From: Acanthamoeba castellanii str. Neff
Taxonomy: Eukaryota > Discosea > Longamoebia > Acanthamoebidae
DNA length: 64,000 bases
Reading direction: 5' to 3'
Assembly: GCF_000313135.1 (NCBI RefSeq)
Contig: NW_004457372.1
Span: 35,633 to 99,632 of the forward strand
Shown: piece by piece, positions 43,592 to 54,514 of the stretch
How the letters are laid out: each line of letters opens with the position of its first letter
Position numbering within the stretch: position 1 is the stretch's first letter
Made by a program: the position numbers and the translations under genes
Notes under the pieces: model-generated
What the model was told of the DNA's origin: nothing
The model's input: only the letters and a program-made list of their open reading frames with translations
Databases searched by the model: none

Positions 43592-44826
43592 CTAGTGGGT
43601 CTTGCGACTGATGTGCGTTGCTGCGTTGATGAAGGTGACGCGTCCCAATCGCCCTCGTGCCCGGCGTATCGTGCACGTGACCAAACAGGTGCGCCTTCGG
43701 TCGAATCTCCTGCACAAAGCAATGAACATCCACGCCAGACGACACGCACCGCACGCATCGCATCGCACGCATAGATAGACATTTGAGCGTACCTCTACCA
43801 CTCGCCGCAGGAGCTCTTGGTGGCCCCAGTGCGTGTGAGATGGGTGCACGTGCCCGCACACTTCGCATACTTCGCGTGGAGTATCTGATGTAACAGGGTA
43901 GCACACAGGTCAGGACGAGCCCCCGGCGCGCTCAAGCCCACCTGGAGAGCAATTCGAAAGCAAGCTGTAGCTGCTACGAACCCTTCGGAGGCGAGCCGAC
44001 CCAGGCCTGATCGAGCACGCCAAAGGGTGGGAGATGCGTAATGAGGATGTCGGTGTCGTTTGGGATCTTCGCCCACTTCTCCCCGAGCTTCGATCGTCTT
44101 GCGCTGAACGCCATATTCCTGCACGATCGATACACACGACACACACACACGCACACGACACACATCGGCGATGATACAATGAGACAAAGAGAACTATGGC
44201 CATCAATGGGTTGAGGAGCAAGCGAGCGTACGTCGAGCTGGTCCACGGTGAGCCGTAGAATCGGATTCCCTTCACCACGACCGTCTGGTCTTCGATGTAG
44301 GTGGCGTTGGACAGCAGCTGGCGGATCTCGCGGCGCTTGAGGTTGTTGAACCCAATCTCGTGGTTGCCTGAGAGAGCAAGCAGAGCGACAGAGGAGAGAG
44401 TCGGCCACACAAGCAACCACCCCACACAAGAGAGTAGCGGCAGCCAGTACCAGAGATGACGATCTTGTGTTCATGGGGCAGGGTGCCGAGGAACTCGTTG
44501 AACTTGTGCAGGCTCTGCGGCACTTCTCCTTCCTTGAGCCCTCGCCAGTCGCCTGTTTCGAGGTGGAGCAGTAGATTAAGATTTCTATTTAGTAATAGGT
44601 ATTTATTTATTTACTTTTCTTTATTTACTTCATGAAGGGGCGCACTCTTGTGGGTGAAGTCGCCGCAGTGGACGAGGATGTCGCCGTCCGGTATCTTGAT
44701 GTAGTTGTGTCCGTGTTCGTTGTGGGTGTCGCTGATGACCACCACCCGCACCCTCTCACACCCCTGTGTCTCCGCCTCCGGTTGTCCCAGCTCCACCTTG
44801 ACGCATCTGCTACTGCCAGCCTCCAT
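43592..44826 (-). CDS. Metallophosphoesterase (MPPED/calcineurin-like), with a one-base insertion in the last exon
   Basis: Exons 44826-44646, 44552-44451, 44367-44232, 44118-43982, 43884-43793 and 43709-43592. Metal-binding motifs in order are VVISDTHNEHG, DGDILVHCGDFTHKS, SGNHEIGF, ILITHLPP and FGHVHD. MPPED-type proteins are small phosphodiesterases. The last exon changes frame: KAHLFGHVHDTPGTRAIG is in one frame and VTFINAATHISRKTH in the next. Removing one G from the GGG at ~43639 gives AIGRVTFINAA and a normal stop at 43592, so a homopolymer sequencing error is the simplest reading. Its start is 228 bp from the SF3B5 start, head to head. Confidence 0.85.
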
Positions 44827-45054
44827 TCCTTCTCCTTCTTCTGCTTTGTTGTCTGGTTGCGTTTGTCAAGGGAGTGCAGCTCTCCTCTCGGCCTTGTCCC
44901 AGAAAGTTGTTCGGCGACTGTGGCGGCGAAAAAGCAAAATAAAGTTAAAAATAAAAGAAATAGTGTATGAAAAGGCTCAGAAAAAGCAGATTTCAAAAAC
45001 TTCCAATCAATCAAATCGATTCAGAGGAGGCAGATTGTACGCCCAGAGGCCAAG

Positions 45055-45589
45055 ATGTCCCGCGATTTCCTCAACAGCCAGGCTGAGCACCTGCAGATGA
45101 AGTATGTGGGCACAGGGCACCCCGACACGACGCGATGGTAACACCCTCCCCCTTATTTTGCGCATCTTGCCCCCCCCCCCCAACGGAAAGGACTGCACCT
45201 GCCGCTTCTTCCTCACCGGTGTTGTGCACGTTGCCGTGGCTGCAGGGAGTGGGCGGTCAACCAGCAGCGAGACAGCTTGGCCTCCTACATGGGCCACTTC
45301 TCCATGCTCGAGTACTTCGCCATCGCCGAGAACGAGTCCATTGGCAGGATCAAGTACAACCTCCTCCAGGTACGGCACAGCTTCACTACTCGCTACATGG
45401 CTTCGCACACGAGTGTGCTTCTATCCACACGAAGAGAACGCGCTCCTCGTTGTGACTGGTGCTGTACGTTTCCGTCACGCGATCACAACTCACCACAACC
45501 CACCCTTCTCCTTCTACGTGCGTGCTCCTCCTCTACAGAAAATGATTCGGCCCTGCGGCAACCCTCCTCCCACCGAGGAGACCCTGTAA
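45055..45589 (+). CDS. SF3B5: Splicing factor 3B subunit 5 (SF3b10)
   Basis: SF3B5 is a small structural subunit of the SF3b part of the U2 snRNP. Exons 45055-45137, 45246-45369 and 45539-45589 give 85 residues, the usual length of the family (86 in human). Landmarks are AEHLQMKYVGTGHPDTTR, WEWAVNQQRDSLASYMGH, YFAIAENESIGRIKYNLL and MIRPCGNP. There is little doubt about identity. Confidence 0.95.
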
Positions 45590-45915
45590 GCTTGCTGGTC
45601 TTGAAGAGGGAAGCGCGTACACCTTCACTTGTTATCTTCCTTTACGCGTTCCTTGCCTCGCTCTTCCTCTCTCTTCCTGCCTGTTCCTACCCGTACTGTT
45701 GTCTCCTCATGTCCGTCTCTCTGCGGAGCCCAAAGCGCAACGAGCTCTGGTTGGAGAGGAGGCAAGAAGGGAGAAGGCAAGCAGGGTGAAGTTTCGCGTC
45801 CACCACGGAACGAGTAGTGCGCTAGTGGCTGCCAGTCAAATCCCTCATTTGCGTTCACTACTACAAGAATCGATAATTGGCAGAAGAAAAAGATCAAGCA
45901 TTGTACACAAGAGAA

Positions 45916-46939
45916 ATGGCGATCCGCTATCCTCGCTTCGTGACTCGGCAATCGCTAGCAGCCCTGATTACCCTCCTGCTGCTTGCGTTTCTCGCGGTTG
46001 CCCTCATATTCCCGTGGTACGCCCATCGTGCGTTGGTTGCATCTCCTACCATCGTCAATTTGCATTTCAATTAATTTCATTTTCATCATCAAGGCATCTT
46101 GAGTCAATCGACATCTCCCACTCCCGAACAAGCGATTCCAAGGTTAACGTCAATGGGCGGCTCACGCGGCAGTGGACGTGGAAGGGTATGTACGTCCAGG
46201 TGACCAGCAAGGACCCGCACAGCCACCTCAAGAGCCTCTACCCCGAGAACCGCATCGTGGCGTGGGACGACCTCCCTGCCGGCTCGAAGCACGTCCGCTC
46301 GGCCTTCATCACCAGCCAGGTCTTCGTCATCCTCGCGCTGGCCTTCGCGCTCGCGCTCATCCTGTTCCTCTTCTTCGGCCTCATCGTACGCCGAACCGCC
46401 ACCGCGTGCGCCCGTGTGCTGCGCGGCAACGGCAAGTGGATCGCCGTTGTGTTCGCCCTGTGCGCGTTCGTGTTCGCGCTCCTCGCGTGGACCCTCTTCT
46501 TCCGCTTCCCGTCGGCCCTGGGCGACGACGGTCTCTGTCCGGCGGCCATGTTCGACGACCTCGACGACCCGCTGTGGTGCCGCAGCCGCAAGATCGCCGG
46601 CATGGGCGCCCACCATGACGTCCCGTTCAAGCTCAGCTGGACGGGCACCAACCAGACCGTCAACGTCGACGCGCACTTCACCTGGGCACCCTCGGTACTC
46701 ATTGACGCACACGCACACGCGTTCTCCTCGCTCCGTGCTGACGTGTCAAGCGTGTGCGATGTGTGCGGTGTTGTGGGTGGTGCCAGGTCGGATGGTTCTT
46801 CTGCGTGTTCTCTTCGGGCCTGCTGCTGCCCATCATCGTCTTCACGGCCTGCGTGCGTACGGCGCAGGAGGAGGAGCGGCTCTCGTGGCGCTACCACACG
46901 CTGGACCGCAACACCGGCTCGGTCGGCGAGTTCATCTGA
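45916..46939 (+). CDS. Four-pass membrane protein, unknown function
   Basis: Exons 45916-46016, 46094-46694 and 46787-46939 give 284 residues. Four hydrophobic segments are predicted by eye: ALITLLLLAFLAVALIF (~17-33), VFVILALAFALALILFLFF (~95-115), IAVVFALCAFVFALLAWTL (~135-155) and FFCVFSSGLLLPIIVF (~238-253). Between the first two is a ~60-residue polar, probably extracytosolic loop (HLESIDISHSRTS). The loop between the third and fourth segments has cysteines in DGLCPAAMF and PLWCRSRK. The topology is tetraspan-like but no tetraspanin CCG motif is seen. Function unknown. Confidence 0.75.
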
Positions 46940-47305
46940 TGCTCCGCCGCCGCACTCGCGCTGTGGTGGACACGTTGACTGGAGAGATGACCACCTACTC
47001 TGCCAGCACCGTCGTGAATGTACATAGAGAAGGCCTTTATTTATTTGTGAATAAAAAAATCAAAGATTATGAAAGAAAAGAACATATCTGTCCCCACTCA
47101 TTTATAAAATTAACTGGTAATTAGGTCCAATGGGCTTGAGCTAACAAAGAGCACAGGAGACCACCACTAGGGCAGAACATTTATTTTTTCTTTATTATTC
47201 TTTTAGCTACCAGACAAAATTGTCCTGGTCTCCGAGAGCCCACCTTGAGCTTCCTCGCGCCATAATCGGGAGTCTAGGCACGTAGATTGATCGTCCGCAT
47301 CTTCC
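46940..47305. other. AT-rich spacer
   Basis: Spacer of 366 bp between two plus-strand genes. The left half looks like a 3' UTR (AATAAA-type A/T runs near 47050). No ORF of interest. Confidence 0.5.
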
Positions 47306-49168
47306 ATGAGCACAGACGTCGACTCGGTACTCTCCGCCGCCTCCCGATCTTCTTCGTTCTTGCCCCCCCCCCAAAGGCCTTCTCTCTTTGGGCATTTTAC
47401 TTTTCCGATTTATTTGGATGAGGGACACTTATGAGGCCTCAATCTTTTCCTCCTCCTTCGCGCCCATCTCTCATAATCTCCCTTCTTCGTTTTTCCAATA
47501 CCTAATCCTGTTTTATTAATCTTATTAATCTTATTTTCTTTCTTATTCTAATTTTTGGTGGCCACGCAGCGGCCGCGAGAGAAGAAGGGCAACCTGTGGG
47601 CGCGTCTCTCCGGCACCTTTGCGACGCGACCGCTCGACGAAGACGACGGCCAGCCGCACTCGGCCGACGCGCCCAGCGCCTCCTCCGCCGAGGACACGGG
47701 CCGCAAGCAGCGCGGGAGCGGCGGCGAGGGACGCGGTGGGCGCGGTGGCCTCCTCGGCTCGGCCCGATCGCGCACCAACGACGGCAGCAGCCAAGGCGAC
47801 GACGCCGCTGGCAGCGAAAGCGACGATTCATCGCCCAAGCAGCGCCGGTCTTTCGGGCGCAGGAAGGACCGCGGGAGCGGGAGCGACTCCGGCGGGTCGC
47901 ATCCGTCATCGCCGCTGGCCTCGCCGTCGACCGTCAAGCGGAGGAGCAAGGGCAAGAGCGACACGGCCGAGAGCAACGCCGACCTTATCACCACCAGCAG
48001 CGGCAACATCAGCGTCAGCGGCGCCACGACCACCAGCACGACCAGCACCAATAACAGCGGCGGCGCGGGCGACTCCGGAGAGCCGGCTGCGGCGAAGCCG
48101 GTCACCACGTGGGTCACGTCGCCGCGAGGCCCGCGGTCCCCGATCGCCTCGCCACGGTCGCCCGACGAGATCAGCAGCCAGCGGCCCAGGTTCGCTTTAG
48201 CTTCCAAAACACGACACACACACACGACACACACGACACACACGACACACACGACACACACGACACACACGACACACAGCTCACCATGGTGTGATGTACA
48301 CAGCCGAGGGTGGGCGGCGGGCACGGCGCACCCCAGGGAGGACACCAGCCCGCGGTCGAACAACAAGTACCTCTCTGTGCGGCGTGGCAAGGCCGTACGT
48401 CACTCGCGTCTGTGTGTCGTGTGCGGTGGTGCGTGTGCGTGTGCGGTGGACTGATGATGCGGGGTCGCCAGTTCTTCGGGTTCGGTTCGAAGCCGGAGGA
48501 GGTCCTGAGCACGTCGCCGCCGTCCTCGCCGCCGCCGGTGCCTTTCGTCGTCGACGAGGGCCGCGTGGCCATCGTCGTCGAATGCCTGGACCAGAAGTTC
48601 CAGCGCACCATCCGCACCGACGAGGACGCCACCCTCAACGACATCCTCGCCCAGCTCGTCAAAAAGAATCCCTTCCCCGTACGTCTGCTCTGCGTGTGTC
48701 GTGTGCGTCGTGTCGTGTGCGTGTGTCGTGTGCGTCGTGTCGTGTGCGTGTGCGTGTGCGTGTCGTGTCGTGATCTAAAGTTGTGCATGTGAGTTGTAGG
48801 ATGTGAACGACTATGCATTCTTTCTCAAGGAAAACAAAACGCGGGGTCCGCTGTCGAAGCTCGAGCCCCTCAAGAACTTCGCCTTCGAACCCATGGTACA
48901 TTCACTGCATTCCAGACACATTCTCTGCCCAAAGGCGCGCGCAGCACACATTCCAACGTGTTTTACATTCCTCACCACAACGCCCCGCGTCCACCACCAC
49001 CCTGCCGTTGGCCCGGACAGACCGTGCTGCAGTTGATTCGAACGCAGGTGGTGCTCAAGGTGGAGTGGGAAGGCACCACCTTCAACATCGCCACCCAGCC
49101 CGAGTCGAGCGTCAAGCAGACCCTCCAGCAAATTCACACCATCATCCGCAAGAAGTGCGTTCTCCCAC

Positions 49169-49216
<48 letters not shown>

Positions 49217-50988
49217 CACACACACACACACACCACCGCACACGCAACACGCGCTGACGCGAGAGGTGTGGTGCGATCACCAGGACGACGCTGGAGAAGC
49301 CGAACGAGTACTGCCTGTTCTTCCCGATGGAGAAGGGCGGGGAGATCATGCTCGAGGAGAAGCGGACGATCGCGTCCTACCGCCTCAACTCGCACACGCT
49401 GCTCCACTTCAAAAAGATCTCCAAGTCCATCACCGCCACCCAGAAATCGACCCAGCGACTCGACAAACTCCTGGGTACCCGCCCTGTTGCGTGTCAAATG
49501 CGTTGTGTGTCGTGCCCGCATGTGCGATCGTGCGTGTGCGTGTGCGTGTGTCGTGTGTCGTGTGTCGTGTGTCGTGTGTCGTGTGTCGTGTGTCGTGTGT
49601 CGTGTGTCGTGTGTCGTGTGTCGTGTGTCGTGTGTCGTGTCTCAACTCGGCTGCGATGCATGCGTCGGTTCAGCGGCCGAGAAGGAAGCTGGCGATGACA
49701 AGGTCTATCTGATCATTGAATCCCCGACCCACGGTTCCGTTTCCTCTCGTGTGTCGTTTCATGCGTGTGCGTGTCGTGTCGTGTGTGCGGTTCACATGCT
49801 CACAGGGACACACACACACACACAACGCAGGGATCAAGAAGACATTCCAGTTCTCGTCGGACACGCAGGTGATGGAGGCCATGCGCCAGTTCAACCGGTA
49901 CTGCAAGGCCACCAACACGTCGGCCTACCACCTGGTCATCCCGCCCGCCACGAGCAACGACGACGAGGTCGTCCTCGACAACATGCAGCGCCTCAGCCAC
50001 TACAACTTTGGACACCTCGTACGTGTTGTGTGTGTGTGTCGTGTGTGTGTGTGTGTGTCGTGTGTGTGTGTGTGTCGTGTGTGTCGTGTGTATGTCGTGT
50101 GTGTGTCGTGTGTGTCGTGTGACTGACTCAAGAGCTCCTCGGTGGCAGACGCGGGTGCACTTCAAGGAGAAGGTGTCGCCGTCGGCGCCTCCCCGCATGT
50201 CGACGCTCATGAGCGGGCTGGGCGGCACCCTGCGCCGGCGGACGGTCCTCACGGCCTCCCAGGAGAAGGCCATCACCAAGAACCAGCAGCAGCCCTTCTC
50301 CGTCTTCCGCATCGATCCCTCCACTCTGCCACACGTTGAAGACAACGGTGCGTGTCGTGTGCACGTGTGCGTATGCGTGTGCGGCGCGCGAGTGTCGTGT
50401 CGTGACGTGTCTGATGTCGTGTCGTGTCGCAGGCTTCCAAGTGCCGGCATTTCTGGCGCAGATGCGGAAGACCCTGTACGAGAAGAACGCGCTGGAGCAG
50501 GAGGGACTGTTCCGACTGGCCGGCGACGAGCTCGAGATGAACCTCATCAAGAAACAAGTCAGCGACGGCTCCTACACCGATTGCATCGATGTCAACGCCG
50601 TCGCTACTCTCATCAAGGTGTGTTCGTGTTGTATGTCGTGCGTGTCGTGCGTCGTGTGCGGTGCGTATTGCTCACACGATTTGATGTTGGGCTCGGCAGC
50701 GGTGGTTTGGTGAGTTGCCAGTGCGCGTGTTTGCGGCGATGCCGAAGGGCGAGTACGAGCGGTGCGTGGGCGACGAGGCGGCCTGCGCGACCTTCCCCGA
50801 CCGGCTGGCCGAGCCGCACCGCACCCTCTTCCTCTGGTTCGCCGCCATTCTCATCGACGTCGCCAAGCGCCAGCACATCAACAAGATGGGACCCGGCAAC
50901 CTCGGTACGAGCTCTCAGACAGTCCCCTGCGCGCTCTCGCCCCGAGGCTGACCGTGTGCGTGTTGCGTGTTGTGTGCGTGTGTATTTC
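47306..50988 (+). CDS. RhoGAP protein with tandem ubiquitin-fold-like modules (3' end lost in the assembly gap)
   Basis: Exons 47306-47326 (MSTDVDS), 47570-48189, 48304-48394, 48472-48678, 48800-48895, 49021-49154, 49284-49474, 49831-50018, 50149-50347, 50433-50617 and 50700-50904 give 712 residues before the gap. A Ser/Gly-rich tail (~8-245) comes first. Next are about three segments that look like ubiquitin/RA/FERM-F1 folds: VAIVVECLDQKFQRTIRTDE; VVLKVEWEGTTFNIATQP with NEYCLFFPMEKGGE; and KKTFQFSSDTQVMEAMRQF. The RhoGAP domain starts at ~583 (GFQVPAFLAQMRKTL) with the Arg finger in EGLFRLAGDE and WFGELPVRVF. The exon at 49021 could instead begin at 49048, in the same frame. It would switch off Rho/Rac GTPases. 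Confidence 0.82.
48207..48283 (+). repeat. CACACGACA 9-mer array in intron
   Basis: About seven copies of a 9-bp unit in the second intron of the RhoGAP gene. The same unit occurs at 3035-3095 (intron of the 2H gene) and, on the opposite strand, at 5757-5816. Confidence 0.9.
49171..49234 (+). repeat. CA dinucleotide array in intron
   Basis: Long (CA)n tract with a few CACG interruptions in the intron 49155-49283 of the RhoGAP gene. Confidence 0.93.
49547..49640 (+). repeat. TGTGTCG 7-mer array in intron
   Basis: About thirteen copies of a 7-bp unit in the intron 49475-49830 of the RhoGAP gene. It belongs to the CG+(TG)n family of repeats. Confidence 0.93.
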
Positions 50989-51435
50989 NNNNNNNNNNNN
51001 NNNNNNNNNNNNNNNNNNNNNNNNNNNNNNNNNNNNNNNNNNNNNNNNNNNNNNNNNNNNNNNNNNNNNNNNNNNNNNNNNNNNNNNNNNNNNNNNNNNN
51101 NNNNNNNNNNNNNNNNNNNNNNNNNNNNNNNNNNNNNNNNNNNNNNNNNNNNNNNNNNNNNNNNNNNNNNNNNNNNNNNNNNNNNNNNNNNNNNNNNNNN
51201 NNNNNNNNNNNNNNNNNNNNNNNNNNNNNNNNNNNNNNNNNNNNNNNNNNNNNNNNNNNNNNNNNNNNNNNNNNNNNNNNNNNNNNNNNNNNNNNNNNNN
51301 NNNNNNNNNNNNNNNNNNNNNNNNNNNNNNNNNNNNNNNNNNNNNNNNNNNNNNNNNNNNNNNNNNNNNNNNNNNNNNNNNNNNNNNNNNNNNNNNNNNN
51401 NNNNNNNNNNNNNNNNNNNNNNNNNNNNNNNNNNN
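50989..51435. other. Assembly gap (447 N)
   Basis: Run of N from 50989 to 51435. It removes the 3' end of the plus-strand RhoGAP gene and the 3' end of the minus-strand ZMAT2 gene. The true size is unknown; open frames spanning the N run are artefacts. Confidence 0.99.
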
Positions 51436-52128
51436 CTCCTCCTCTTCCTTCTTCCTCTTGGCGTTCTTGAAAATGCTCTTCACCTGCTCCAGGGTCGAAC
51501 GTTCAGTCTTCATCGAGAAGCCCATCGCTCGTTGATCTGCAGAGCCAGAGGTGTGAGCCAAAAAAGCGCATATTTCAAATTCCTCTCTTGTTGGGGGCAT
51601 TTTGCCCATTCCTCGCCTGGAATTTCAGGCAGGCGTGTAGCGGCCAGCGCAGCGCCAGAGGGGGGGAAGAGCGTACGCTTCTTGCCGTTGATGTGATCGA
51701 GGTAGTTGGCTGAGTCCTTGACGATGCAGTCGCACACATCGCAGTAGAAACCGGCCTGGTTGGACGTGGCAGTGCCGGGCACGACCACCTGCGCCTTGCC
51801 GAGCTTGGCATCGGTGTCGACCTGGTACTCACGCGCCTTGAGCGGCTTTCGCAGGTGGGGCGGCAGCACGGGCTTCCCCGCTCCCGTCAGCACCGGCCCA
51901 CGGTTCTTGAATGCCGGGTGGTCCTGCTCTGTGGCGGTTGACGGTTTTATTTGTATTTTGATGAAATAAATCGTAAGCAATTGCGAAAATGATGGACGTA
52001 CCGGGTTCGACCTCTTCTTCGCCCTCTTGGCGCTCCCTGGCCTTCTTCTCGTAGAACTCTTTGTCCCACTTCCTGCGGAAGGGATGGCTCTTCTTCACCT
52101 CCTTCCCGTATCCATCCTCGGCCGACAT
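51436..52128 (-). CDS. ZMAT2: ZMAT2/Snu23 zinc-finger splicing protein (3' end in the gap)
   Basis: ZMAT2 (Snu23 in yeast) is a component of the U4/U6.U5 tri-snRNP/B complex. Exons 52128-52002, 51928-51677 and 51536-51436 (continuing into the gap). Family landmarks are PFRRKWDKEFYEKKA, LKAREYQVDTDAKLGK and the matrin-type zinc finger FYCDVCDCIVKDSANYLDH, then INGKK, followed across an intron by HQRAMGFSMKTERSTLEQV. It also carries an insert relative to human (AFKNRGPVLTGAGKPVLPP). The acidic C-terminus is lost in the gap. Confidence 0.93.
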
Positions 52129-52328
52129 CTTCTCTTCTTTTTATTTGCCTATTTCTTTTCTTCTTTCTTTTCTTCGCCTTTACTCCTGTTGGAATTTCTG
52201 GTATGTGGAGTGTGTTTCTGTGCCAAAGTGTGTTGGAAATGTGCAGTAGCTATGTTCAGAGCGACTATGAAACAACCAAATATACAGGAATGTTGGTCTC
52301 CAGGCTTGATGTGAACCAACTGGCTGGC

Positions 52329-53623
52329 TTACGGGCCGAGGGGTCCACAGGGCGACGACGTGGTCTGGTAATCGTAGCCGTTGCAGTTGCCCGGGCGCAG
52401 GTACTGGCACACGTAGATCGGCCGGCCCGACGAGCACCGCCCGATGCCGCAACCGACGTAGGCCGTCATGCGCCACAGGACCTGCGTGAAGTGTCCGCAC
52501 GTGCCGCCGCTGCACCGCTTCGTCACCGGGTCGTAGTACTGTGCCTCGCTGTCGACCCACCCATTGAGCACCGCAGCAATGCTCGAGTGGCCCATCGCCA
52601 GATTTTCACCTACACCACCGCATGCCACCGACCATTGGTTAGCATCCATTTTGTGTGTGCGGTCGAGCGTGTGCGTGTGCGGTCGTACCATAGTCGCCGC
52701 CGCTGTGCGAAAAAGTGCATCCGGCGGCCAGCGTGTTAGCATAGCTCTGGGCTGAGCTCTCGAGATTGGTGCTCCAGGCCAGCGCAGGCACGCCGTACTG
52801 AGCCCGCTTGGCGTTGTGCTCGTTGAGCCACGTGGCGGCGTCACCCGACGAAGGCACCGGGGAGGCCTTAGGCGAGGCGCTGGCCGACGGCGCCGGCGAG
52901 CGGCTGGGCGACGGGACCGGCGACGCGCCGGAAGAGGGCTCAGGCGAGGCGTCTGGCGACGCCGCAGGCGACGGTACGGGGGTGGATCCGCCGCCGCCGC
53001 CGCCGCTGGTGGTGACGGTGTAGGTGGCGCTGGCGCGGATGGCGCCGGTCGAAATGACGAGGTACACCTTGTAGGTGCCCTCGCCGAGACCCCAGGTGTT
53101 GAAGGTGACCGAGCCGCTGTTGGATCGCACGTACTTGTAGAGACTGGTCGAGGTGCGGCCGCTCGCGAACACGCCGATCCACGTGCTCCTCACTGGGTTG
53201 GGGGGAAAGAACGAAGTCAGATTCGACGAAAAAGAAAGAAGAAAGAAAGCGGTCACAAAAGAGCGAAGCGTACCGCTATCGGCGGTGTAGGTGGCGGTGA
53301 ATGAGGCTCCGGGTTCTCCGCTGGCGGGGTTGACCGACAGGGAGTAGGCTACGAACATAACAAGATCACAAAGATACGATGTGAGGTGGAGAAGAAGGTG
53401 AGCCAGACGCTCAGAAAGAAGAGCGGCTACCTCGCTTGAGGCGCTGGTCGTCGATGTCGGTCGAGTTGAACGAGAGGAAGTCGAGTACGGGTCCGTTGGT
53501 TCCGGTGGCCTCCACCACCAGGTCGTCTTCGTCACCGGCCGTTTGGTCGTCGGCCACGGCCCCGGTGGCCAGCGCGCACACCAGGAGCCCGAGGAGACAC
53601 AACACAAGCGATCCCCGCTTCAT
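52329..53623 (-). CDS. Secreted CAP/SCP (PR-1-like) protein with Ser/Pro linker
   Basis: Exons 53623-53431, 53348-53274, 53192-52689 and 52609-52329 give 350 residues. It has a signal peptide (MKRGSLVLCLLGLLVCALA) and a beta-rich, Ig-like segment (~65-150; YSLSVNPASGEPG, VTFNTWGLGEGTYKVYLV). A poly-Gly and Pro/Ser/Ala linker follows (SPSRSPAPSASASPKASP). The CAP domain comes last: WLNEHNAKRAQYGVPAL, CGHFTQVLWR (CAP1) and PIYVCQYLRPGN (CAP2), with GENLAMG. CAP proteins are secreted and often bind lipids or act in defence or cell-wall settings; the exact role here is unknown. The linker resembles that of the Leo-like protein at 6783-7706. Confidence 0.88.
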
Positions 53624-53998
53624 CACGAAACCACGACTTGCTAAACTGATATATCGGCACTGGGTGTGTGTAGGTGTGGCCCTATAAGAGAGACTAGTTG
53701 ACAACTGAGAAGCGAACCGGCGCCCAAGCTTTACTTTTATGTTGTCTTGGTTGATGTGGTGGTCGCATAGGAGTCACGGAGCGAGAGGTCGCTGTAACTT
53801 CTCGTCAAAGGAGCTCTCGCCAGTGGTCGAACGTGGTTGTTCCAGTTCCCTCGCTTATGGCACCGAGAGGGGACCTGTGCGACCACCCGTGCCAGCAGAT
53901 AGAGCCGCAGTACGACAAAGACGTGCGAATGGGAAGAAGAGAAGTTGATCGCCTTCTGTGAGTTCATTTCGTTGGGGCTAGCTGTTATGTGAAGGCCG
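53624..53998. other. Spacer
   Basis: Spacer of 375 bp holding the promoter of the CAP gene. No supported ORF. Confidence 0.4.
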
Positions 53999-54229
53999 CT
54001 ACAGTGTCGTGGTGGTCGTGTGGTTGGTGTTGCGGCTGCGCCGCTGGGAGACGAGTGATCGGAGCCGGCCGAGGAGGCCCGCGTGTTTCTCGTCCCGGGG
54101 GGTGAGCGTCTCGACTCCGCCGTAGAAGCCCGCCGGGTAGTGCGGTGGACCGCCCAGCCCGTGTGGGTACAGCGAGCTCCCGCCAGCCGCCGGCCTCTTG
54201 TTCTGTGTTGATGTTGGTTGCCGATCCAT
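53999..54229 (-). CDS. Small hypothetical protein
   Basis: An ORF from ATG 54229 gives 76 residues (MDRQPTSTQNKRPAAGG, then GLGGPPHYPAGFYGGVETL, RDEKHAGLLGRLRSLV). The residue mix (Gly/Pro/Arg-rich) looks natural and the codon use is GC-rich, but no family is recognised. The frame is open up to 54421, so an upstream ATG is possible. Weak call. Confidence 0.3.
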   Translation of the reverse strand: MDRQPTSTQNKRPAAGGSSLYPHGLGGPPHYPAGFYGGVETLTPRDEKHAGLLGRLRSLVSQRRSRNTNHTTTTTL

Positions 54230-54514
54230 CGCCTTTCTTTGGTTGGCTGTGTGAGCTACTGGGTGTGTCGTGTCGTGTTGTGAGCTGAGGCTAGCTTGCG
54301 ACCGGAAGAGCTGAACAGCACCTGCGCCAAGCAACACGGCGAGTGCGTTTGCACCACTTTCGGCCAAACGTACGGAACCGCCCCGGGGAAGACGTTCAGA
54401 CGTGCAGAGCACGTGTCGCAAAGAGGCTCTCTTCTGCGGAACGAATGAACAGGACAGCGGGTACAGAGAAGATCTAGAGATTCGATGTCGCCCTCACTCT
54501 CCTTACATCCAATA

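Noticed and set aside
49675..49710. Extra small exon in the RhoGAP gene (CGGCCGAGAAGGAAGC...)
   Set aside because: It has AG and GT borders, but its phases do not connect the neighbouring exons, whereas a direct junction 49474/49831 does.
50762..51696. Open frames running through the N block
   Set aside because: Artefacts of reading N as sense codons.
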